Assembly: GCA_012959785.1 (NCBI GenBank)
Contig: DUCM01000021.1
Coordinates: 247,025-311,024 of the forward strand
Origin: Planctomycetota bacterium
GTDB lineage: Bacteria > Planctomycetota > UBA1135 > GCA-002686595
Length of the DNA stretch: 64,000 nucleotides
Direction of reading: 5' to 3'
Under the pieces are notes generated by a model, which had not been told where the DNA came from, did no database searches, and worked only from the letters and a program-made list of their open reading frames with translations. This document shows positions 57,969-64,000 of the stretch, piece after piece (the stretch's first letter is position 1; each line of letters begins with the position of its first letter). Both the position numbers and the translations under genes were made by a program.

Positions 57969-59075
57969 GTGCGCGTCGCCTTTGCCGGCGGCGGCACGGG
58001 CGGGCACATCGTGCCCGGCCTGCACCTCGTGGCCCGCTCCCTGGCCGGGGGCGATGCGCCGCGTCTCGACGACCTCCTGTGGTTCACCAGCGGCCGCGCC
58101 GTGGAACAGCGCGTGCTCGCCGAGGTGCCCCGGGAGTTGCCCTGGGAGCAGGTGAAACTCTCCCTCGAACCTCCCGGCGGTGGCGCGCCTTCCAGGTTGC
58201 GGCTCATAGCGCAAACGCCGCGGGCCTTCTGGTCGGCCCGGTGCGCCCTGCGCCGGCACCAGAGCCAGGTCCTCTTGGGTCTAGGGGGTTTCACCACCCT
58301 GCCCGCCGCTCTCGCTGCGCGTTCCCTTGGGATTCCGGTCGTGCTGCTCGAGATCAACGCCGCCCCCGGCCAGGCCACTCGGGTCCTGGGGCCACTTGCG
58401 AGCCGAGTGCTGCACGCCTGGCGCGGCAGTTTGCCCGATGGCGTGGAGAGTCGGCGGCACCGCTTGGCTGGCGCTCCCGTGGCGCCCGAGGTCGCGGCGG
58501 CTCGCATCCCCGAAAGCCAGGAGGCCGAGGCGCTCACGGCTCTGGGCTTCGATCCAGAGCGCCCGCTGATTCTGGTTCTGGGAGGCAGCCAGGGGGCCAG
58601 TAGCCTGAATCGCTTTGTGGAAGAGTACGCGCATTTGTGGATCTCCGCCGGCTCGCAAGTCCTGCACCAGTGCGGCCCGAAAAAACGCGCCGAGCTTGGC
58701 CCCCAGCGTCCGGGGCTTAGGGTCCGCGAATACATCGCCCCCATGGCGCCGGCCCTGGCCGCGGCGCGAGTGGTCCTCTGCCGTGGCGGAGCCTCAACCC
58801 TGGCGGAAATCGCCGTGGCACAGGTGCCGGCCTGGGTCGTGCCCTACCCGTACCACGCCGACCGGCACCAGGAGCGCAACGCCAGGGAGTTGGGCGAGGG
58901 AGTACGCATCGTCTCCGAGGCCTCACTCGACCGCCAGCACGCCACCCTGCTGGCCGAGTTCGCCGGTGCGGGAGGGGCCCGGGCTCGCGAGGTGATGCGT
59001 CAGGCCCTGGCCCGAGCCAGCGCCGAAGACAGTGCGCTGCAAATCTTACTGGAGCTTGAGTCACTGGCCCGTTGA
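57969..59075 (+). CDS. murG: MurG, lipid II-forming GlcNAc transferase
   Basis: A 368-residue GT28 enzyme that adds GlcNAc to lipid I at the inner membrane face. GGGTGGHI at residues 7-14, LGLGGFTTLPAALAA near 97, LGGSQGASSLN near 205 and CRGGASTLAEIAVAQVPAWV near 270 are the G-loops and donor-binding motifs. GTG 57969 is 2 bp after the preceding stop. murC follows 31 bp later. Confidence 0.96.
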   Translation: MRVAFAGGGTGGHIVPGLHLVARSLAGGDAPRLDDLLWFTSGRAVEQRVLAEVPRELPWEQVKLSLEPPGGGAPSRLRLIAQTPRAFWSARCALRRHQSQVLLGLGGFTTLPAALAARSLGIPVVLLEINAAPGQATRVLGPLASRVLHAWRGSLPDGVESRRHRLAGAPVAPEVAAARIPESQEAEALTALGFDPERPLILVLGGSQGASSLNRFVEEYAHLWISAGSQVLHQCGPKKRAELGPQRPGLRVREYIAPMAPALAAARVVLCRGGASTLAEIAVAQVPAWVVPYPYHADRHQERNARELGEGVRIVSEASLDRQHATLLAEFAGAGGARAREVMRQALARASAEDSALQILLELESLAR

Positions 59076-59106
59076 TTGGCCCGCCACGATTGCTACCTTC
59101 GGGCTC

Positions 59107-60558
59107 GTGAAGACCATCCAAGACGAGCTTCCCCAACGAATCCATCTCGTGGGCATCGGCGGCGCCGGCTTGAGCGGCGCGGCGCGCATCCTCTGCGAGC
59201 GAGGCCGACGCATCAGCGGAAGCGACCGGGCAGCCTCGGATTTCAGCGAGGCGCTGGAGGATCTCGACTTGACGGTCACCGTGGGCTCCACGCGCCCGCC
59301 CTTGGCGGACGATGTCGAGTTGGTGGTGCGGTCCTCGGCGGTGCCCCTCGAAGATACCGACTGCGCCGCCGCCTTGGCCCGCGGCCTGCCTGTTTGGAAG
59401 TACGCGCAACTCCTGGGCTGCATGACTCCAGCCGGACGCACCCTCGCCGTGGCCGGCACCCACGGCAAGACCAGCGTGACCTGGATGTTGGCCCATGCCC
59501 TGGGCGGCCTCGAGGCACAGCTCGGACCCACCGCGCCGGCCTCAGGTTTTCTCGTGGGGGGCCTCGACTGCAAACTCAAGACCAACGCCCGCAGCGAAGA
59601 GCCCGGTGGTTGGTTCGCCGTCGAGGCTTGTGAGTACGACCGCAGTTTTTTGCAGCTCCATCCCCAGGGCGCCATCGTGACCAACATCGAGGCCGATCAC
59701 CTCGACTACTACGGCACTCTCGACAAAATCCACGAGTCCTTTGGCCGCTTCGTCGACCGCGTGCATCCCCAGGGCCTTGTGGTGGTGGGGGAGGATGTGC
59801 CTGACCGGGTGGTGGCCGCCTCGCGGGCGCGGGTTTGGCGCCTCGGCCGGGAGTTGCGCGTGGAGCTCACTGGCGAAGAGCGGGGTTGTTTCCGTTTTCG
59901 CCTGCTCGGTCCGGGTTGGGCTACCCCCGAGGTTCAGCTCACGCAACCCGGACGCTTTCAAGTGGACAACGCAGCTCTGGCCTTGGCCCTCGTGGTGGGA
60001 CTTGCCGCCCCGGCCTGGAGCCTCGAACCCGCCGCCGCGGCTCGCGCCGCGGCCAGCGGCCTGGATCAGTTTCGCGGCGTGCGACGCCGCTTTGAGAAGT
60101 GGGGCAGCGACCACGGCGTGGAGGTCATTCACGACTACGCGCACCATCCCACCGAAGTGCGCGTAACCCTCGAGGCGGCGCGGCGCGCCTTGCCGGGACT
60201 GCCCTTGCATGTGCTCTTTCAGCCCCATCAACACAGCCGTACAGCGCGCTTCATGGCCGAGTTCGTGGAGAGCCTGCGCGGAGCCGACCGGGTCATCGTG
60301 GCCGATGTCTACGGAGCGCGAGTGCACATCGACCAACACGGAGCGGGCGCTGATGAGCTGGTTCAGCGCCTGGGCCGCGCCGGTATCCCGGCCCTCGCCG
60401 GCGGCGATCTTCAAAGCAGCGTGCACCAGGCTGCCCGCGCCCTTCCCGGAGGCTGCGCCCTGCTCGTTCTGGGCGCCGGCGATATCGACACCATCCGTTA
60501 TGACTTGTTCCTTGAGCTGGCCCTGCGCCGCGCTCCCCAGCGCACCTCTGGCGCCTAG
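59107..60558 (+). CDS. murC: UDP-N-acetylmuramate-L-alanine ligase MurC
   Basis: A 483-residue Mur ligase that adds L-Ala to UDP-MurNAc. HLVGIGGAGLSGAARIL at residues 13-29 is the UDP-binding loop (usually GIGGxGMSG; Leu replaces Met here). The ATP loop is AGTHGKTSVTWM near 115-126. EACEYDRSFL, IEADHLDYYG and DYAHHPTEVRVTL follow the family. GTG 59107 places the glycine loop at the normal distance. The end may overlap the start of murB. MurB follows directly, as in many clusters. Confidence 0.96.
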   Translation: MKTIQDELPQRIHLVGIGGAGLSGAARILCERGRRISGSDRAASDFSEALEDLDLTVTVGSTRPPLADDVELVVRSSAVPLEDTDCAAALARGLPVWKYAQLLGCMTPAGRTLAVAGTHGKTSVTWMLAHALGGLEAQLGPTAPASGFLVGGLDCKLKTNARSEEPGGWFAVEACEYDRSFLQLHPQGAIVTNIEADHLDYYGTLDKIHESFGRFVDRVHPQGLVVVGEDVPDRVVAASRARVWRLGRELRVELTGEERGCFRFRLLGPGWATPEVQLTQPGRFQVDNAALALALVVGLAAPAWSLEPAAAARAAASGLDQFRGVRRRFEKWGSDHGVEVIHDYAHHPTEVRVTLEAARRALPGLPLHVLFQPHQHSRTARFMAEFVESLRGADRVIVADVYGARVHIDQHGAGADELVQRLGRAGIPALAGGDLQSSVHQAARALPGGCALLVLGAGDIDTIRYDLFLELALRRAPQRTSGA

Positions 60559-61477
60559 AACCACGATGAAGGTTGGCGGCCACGCGGAGTGGCTGCTGGA
60601 ACCTTCATCGCCGGACGAATTGTGTCAGGCCTTGAACGCCGCCCGTGAATTCGAGGGCCCCGTGCGTTTTCTCGGTGGGGGAGCGAACCTCCTGGTGGCC
60701 GACGGTCTGTTGCCGGGGGTGGTGATCGCCTGCGCGCGTCTCGACCGTGTTTTTCGCCCCGATGGCCACGAAGATGGTCCGGCCTTCGATGCGCCCCCCG
60801 AGGCCTTGTCCCGGGTGGCGCCGCCGGAGCGCAGCAGCGATCCGCGGCTGGTAGCCTGGTGTGGCAGCAGTTTGCCCGGGCTCGTGCGAGCCGCCAGCGA
60901 CCTCGGCTGGGCGGGCCTCGAAGGCCTTGTGGGTGTGCCCGGTCGCCTGGGCGGCGGCGTAGCCATGAACGCCGGCGGCCGCTGGGGGGACCTATGGGAT
61001 GTGATCGAGAGCGTGCGCTTGCTTCTAACCGACGGATCGGTCGTGGACAAACAGCGGGACGAGTGCCAGGTTGGCTATCGCGATGCGCAACTCGGAGGAG
61101 CCTTGGTGGTGGGCGCCGTGTTGCGCTTGACGCCGGACAACCGCCTTGCTGTCAAGGAGCGCATGCGCCAGTACCTGCTCGAAAAGAAGGCCGTTCAACC
61201 TGTGACCGAATCCTCCTCGGGCTGTATCTTCAAGAACCCCGATCCAGAGCTGTCCGACGGTCGCTCGGCGGGGCGTTTGATCGATGACCTGGGGCTCAAG
61301 GGGCTCTCCCGAGGCGCTGCCCAGGTCAGCCGCCTGCATGGCAACTTCATCATCAATAACGGCGGAGCCGCTGCGGCGGATGTCTTGGGCCTGATTGAGG
61401 AAGTGACCCGCCGGGTCGAGGACCAAAGCAGCGTGTTGCTGACCCGTGAAGTGCGCCTCTGGTCGGCCGAGGGCTGA
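60500..61477 (+). CDS. murB: UDP-N-acetylenolpyruvoylglucosamine reductase MurB
   Basis: A 325-residue FAD enzyme that reduces UDP-GlcNAc-enolpyruvate to UDP-MurNAc. FLGGGANLLVAD, LEGLVGVPGRLGGGVAMNAG, SGCIFKNPD and SRLHGNFIINNGGA are signature blocks; the short form fits type II MurB. An ATG at 60566 would start the protein at KVGGHAEW. Codons just upstream read RTTMKVGG, which matches the family's N-T-T-x-x-x-G-G FAD site, so I place the start at ATG 60500, overlapping murC by 59 bp. No Shine-Dalgarno sequence supports either. It is the last dcw gene here; ftsQ, ftsA and ftsZ do not follow. Confidence 0.9.
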   Translation: MTCSLSWPCAALPSAPLAPRTTMKVGGHAEWLLEPSSPDELCQALNAAREFEGPVRFLGGGANLLVADGLLPGVVIACARLDRVFRPDGHEDGPAFDAPPEALSRVAPPERSSDPRLVAWCGSSLPGLVRAASDLGWAGLEGLVGVPGRLGGGVAMNAGGRWGDLWDVIESVRLLLTDGSVVDKQRDECQVGYRDAQLGGALVVGAVLRLTPDNRLAVKERMRQYLLEKKAVQPVTESSSGCIFKNPDPELSDGRSAGRLIDDLGLKGLSRGAAQVSRLHGNFIINNGGAAAADVLGLIEEVTRRVEDQSSVLLTREVRLWSAEG

Positions 61478-61635
61478 ACCTCCTCGCGCGGGACCGTAAG
61501 GCTCTCTTGTGGTGAGGGCTGGCCCCGGGGCGCCGAGCCCGCTAATCTCTGCGTCTGCGTGCCGCCACGGGAGCTGCGCGCGCTCCCCGGTCCAGGTCGG
61601 ATCGAAAGAGGCTTCCATCCCGCCGGAGTAAAGAC

Positions 61636-63399
61636 ATGTCAGAGCTCAAAGAGGCTCCCCAGGCTGTGGAGCCGTTTCCGCTCTCGACCCTGCGCCACTC
61701 GGTTGCGCACCTAATGGCTTCGGCCGTGGCCAAGCTGTTCCCCGAAGTGAAATTCGGTTTCGGTCCTTCGATCGAACACGGCTTCTACTACGACTTCGAC
61801 CTCGTCGAGCCCTTGACCGATAAGGACCTCAAGCGCATCGAGAAGGAGATGCGCCGAATCGCCCGCAAGACGCCGGAACTCGTGCGTCACGAAGTCAGCC
61901 GCGAAGAGGCCCGCGAGCAACTTGCCGGGCAAGACTACAAGCTCGAAGCCCTCGAGTTGATTCCCGAGGACGAACAGCTTTCCTTTTACGCTCATGGCGA
62001 CTGGCAGGACCTGTGCCAGGGCCCGCATATAGATACTCTCGACCGGGACTACGCTTTCAAGTTGCAGAGCATCGCCGGGGCCTACTGGCGCGGCGATGAG
62101 GCCAATCCCATGTTGCAGCGCATCTACGGAACGGCCTTCTGGAACAAGGAAGCCCTCACGGCCCACATGGAGTGGCTCAAGGAAGTGCAACTGCGCGACC
62201 ACCGCAAGCTGGGTGTGGAGATGGATCTCTTCAGCCACCACGCCGAGGCCGGTTCGGGCTTTATCTTCTGGCACCCGGACCTCGGTTGCGTGCGGCGGGA
62301 AATCGAGAACTTCTGGTGGGACCTGCACACCCGCGCGGGCTACAAGCCGGTCTACACCCCGCTGATCTCCCGCGAGAGCCTGTTCGCCGTATCGGGACAC
62401 CTCGAGAACTACAGCGAGATGATGTATGCACCCATGGACATCGACGAGATGCCCTATCGCGTCAAGCCCATGAACTGTCCCGGGCACATCCTGATCTACA
62501 AGAACCGCGGCCGCTCCTACCGCGAACTGCCCCTGCGTTGGGCCGAGCTCGGCACCGTACACCGTTACGAACGCTCGGGGACGATCCACGGCATGTTGCG
62601 CGTGCGCGGCTTCACCCAGGACGACGCGCACATCTTCTGCACCCCCGACCAACTCGCCGATGAGATTGCTGGCGTCTGTTCCCTGGTGCATCAGATCCTG
62701 ACCGGCTTTGGTTTTGAGTACACCGCCTACCTTGCCACCCGGCCCGAGAAGGACACGATCGGTGAAGCGGAGAGTTGGGAGCGTGCCACCGCAGCTCTGA
62801 AGGATGCAGCCAAGATGCAGAAACTGCCCCTGGTTCTCGACGAGGGCGGCGGTGCGTTCTACGGGCCCAAGATCGACTACAAGATCAAGGATGCCCTCGG
62901 ACGCGAATGGCAGAACTCCACCATCCAGTGCGACTTCAACCTGCCCGAGCGCTTTGATCTCACCTATGTCGACTCCGATGGCAAGAAGAAGCGGCCGATC
63001 CTGGTGCACCGCGCCATCCTCGGCAGCCTCGAACGCTTCGTGGGCGTTTTGATCGAGCACTTCGGCGGCAAGTTTCCGCTCTGGTGCGCGCCGACCCAGG
63101 TGGCCGTGATCCCGATCCGCGAGGAACACGGTGAGTACTGCCGCGGTCTCGCAGAGCGTTTGGAGCAAGAACTCTTGCGGGTGGACTGCATGTCCCAGGA
63201 GGCGCACATGAACAAGAAGATCAAGGAAGCTCAAGCGCGTCAGGTGCCGTTCATGTTGATCGCCGGCGAACGCGAGTGCAGCGACGGCAGCGTGGCCTTG
63301 CGTCGACGGGGGACCCGCGAGCAGGAGGTCATGGCCTTTGACGACTTCCTTGAGTTGGTGTTGAAGCTGAGGGCCTCTCGATCTCTCGAGCTGGTCTGA
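61636..63399 (+). CDS. thrS: Threonyl-tRNA synthetase (lacks TGS domain)
   Basis: A 587-residue class II synthetase. Most bacterial ThrRS are about 640 residues and begin with a TGS domain. Here residue 21 already starts the editing domain (HSVAH, His21-x3-His25). GDWQDLCQGPH carries the other editing ligands. The catalytic core has motif 2 ELGTVHRYERSGTIHGMLRVR, the zinc Cys in PMNCPGH, and motif 3 GSLERFVGVLIEH. The anticodon-binding domain closes the protein. GGAG lies 7 nt ahead of ATG 61636. No T-box leader was seen in the 158 bp upstream. Confidence 0.97.
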   Translation: MSELKEAPQAVEPFPLSTLRHSVAHLMASAVAKLFPEVKFGFGPSIEHGFYYDFDLVEPLTDKDLKRIEKEMRRIARKTPELVRHEVSREEAREQLAGQDYKLEALELIPEDEQLSFYAHGDWQDLCQGPHIDTLDRDYAFKLQSIAGAYWRGDEANPMLQRIYGTAFWNKEALTAHMEWLKEVQLRDHRKLGVEMDLFSHHAEAGSGFIFWHPDLGCVRREIENFWWDLHTRAGYKPVYTPLISRESLFAVSGHLENYSEMMYAPMDIDEMPYRVKPMNCPGHILIYKNRGRSYRELPLRWAELGTVHRYERSGTIHGMLRVRGFTQDDAHIFCTPDQLADEIAGVCSLVHQILTGFGFEYTAYLATRPEKDTIGEAESWERATAALKDAAKMQKLPLVLDEGGGAFYGPKIDYKIKDALGREWQNSTIQCDFNLPERFDLTYVDSDGKKKRPILVHRAILGSLERFVGVLIEHFGGKFPLWCAPTQVAVIPIREEHGEYCRGLAERLEQELLRVDCMSQEAHMNKKIKEAQARQVPFMLIAGERECSDGSVALRRRGTREQEVMAFDDFLELVLKLRASRSLELV

Positions 63400-63407
63400 A
63401 GGAACCG

Positions 63408-64000
63408 ATGGACGCGCTCAGAGTAACCAGCCGAAGGGGCCTGGAACGCGGCCCGGGCTGGCGCCTGCGGCTCGGTCTTACCAGCGTCCTGGGATGTCTG
63501 GCCAGCTTGGGTTGCGGGGGGGGGCAAGCTGAACCTAGTCCGCTGAATGTGCTCTTCCTCAGCATCGATGACCTGCGGCCCGAGCTAGGGTCCTTCGGCG
63601 CAGATGAGATGCACACGCCGCACATGGACTCAATCGCGAGGGCAGGCGTCTCCTTCACTTCGGCCTACTGCCAACAGGCCGTCTGCGGGCCTTCGCGTGC
63701 TTCGATGCTTACCGGCTGCCGGCCCGACACCACCGGCGTGCTGACCCTGCGCGGCGACTTTCGCGACGCCCTGCCCGAGCATGTCAGCCTGCCGCAACTC
63801 TTCAAGGAGAACGGTTGGACCAGTTATGCCCTGGGGAAGGTCCACCATGGCCAAGGAGAGCTCGACGACGAGCCCTCCTGGAGCCGGCCCTGTTGGCGTC
63901 CCGATCGTTGGCAACGCTACTACGCCAGCTCGAGCCTGCAAGAGCTTGTGAATAGGCGCAATGCCGAGGAATCGGACACTAAAGGCTTCGTGGCCCGGGT
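63408..64000 (+). CDS. Sulfatase lipoprotein, 5' part
   Basis: The gene runs off the window; about 197 residues are visible. An N-terminal lipoprotein-type signal (RLGLTSVLGCLASLGC) is followed by NVLFLSIDDLRPELGSFG with metal-binding Asp54-Asp55. Cys93-Gly-Pro-Ser-Arg97 is the site converted to formylglycine by the sulfatase-maturing enzyme. SIDDLRPELG and LGKVHHG resemble iduronate-2-sulfatase-like enzymes, which are numerous in Planctomycetota. Nine G in a row (63516-63524) just after the lipobox encode Gly-Gly-Gly. It starts 9 bp after thrS. Confidence 0.9.
   Translation, partial: MDALRVTSRRGLERGPGWRLRLGLTSVLGCLASLGCGGGQAEPSPLNVLFLSIDDLRPELGSFGADEMHTPHMDSIARAGVSFTSAYCQQAVCGPSRASMLTGCRPDTTGVLTLRGDFRDALPEHVSLPQLFKENGWTSYALGKVHHGQGELDDEPSWSRPCWRPDRWQRYYASSSLQELVNRRNAEESDTKGFVAR

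Noticed and set aside
61478-61635. T-box leader upstream of thrS
   Set aside because: No T-box consensus and no antiterminator/terminator pair in the 158-bp spacer.

Overview
This 64 kb window is a high-GC bacterial chromosome segment. Several things point to the Planctomycetota (PVC superphylum), by inference. It has a short basic protein starting MSIHSSLK that resembles a PVC-associated family. It has a secreted protein with a CPCGN-type cysteine motif, FG-GAP/ASPIC and sulfatase lipoproteins, few Shine-Dalgarno sequences with many GTG/TTG starts, and a cell-wall/division cluster without ftsZ, ftsA or ftsQ. The lineage around Saltatorellus/Engelhardtia is my best guess; no search was possible.

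Left part (1-5.6 kb): the 3' end of a 23S rRNA, a 5S rRNA and its terminator, then about 775 bp without protein genes that holds hairpins, a minus-strand terminator and copies of a CTAGCCCG...ATTCATG element. Next, on the minus strand, is a tiny two-gene unit: an uncharted 34-residue membrane peptide followed by lexA. Its promoter carries a GTTC-N7-GTTC repeat (the alphaproteobacterial LexA-box form) on the -35. Then come nadB and hflX on the plus strand. The stops of lexA, the 34-residue gene and hflX are all TAG followed directly by CCCG of the dispersed element.

5.7-21.9 kb: a minus-strand unit secDF - LysM protein - two SPFH (stomatin/prohibitin-like) proteins, then rplS and trmD. After these come ribE, a TPR/ASPIC-UnbV pair, a BNR-repeat protein with a CxCC motif, a single-TM unknown, the PVC small basic protein, queE, der and a lipoprotein.

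22.1-46.1 kb: a glycan locus. An ABC-2 permease and a Wzt-like ATPase with a C-terminal extension are followed by a chain of glycosyltransferases, PIG-L deacetylases (one fused to a GT2) and a methyltransferase, mostly joined by 4-nt overlaps. Next are an SGNH/AlgJ-like protein and an MBOAT acyltransferase, two polytopic GT-C-like proteins, a second methyltransferase, secreted proteins and two more GT4 enzymes. The likely job is to make, modify and export a surface polysaccharide whose chain end is recognised by the transporter.

46.3-61.5 kb: a dcw cluster, mraZ-rsmH-ftsL-like-PBP-murE-murF-mraY-ftsW-LysM-small protein-murG-murC-murB, tightly coupled. An MraZ-type operator of three 10-bp repeats lies upstream of mraZ. 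murD, ddl, ftsQ, ftsA and ftsZ are absent. MurE carries the DNPR motif of meso-diaminopimelate ligases. A marked drop in GC crosses the end of the PBP gene and the first two thirds of murE. The window ends with thrS and the start of a sulfatase lipoprotein.
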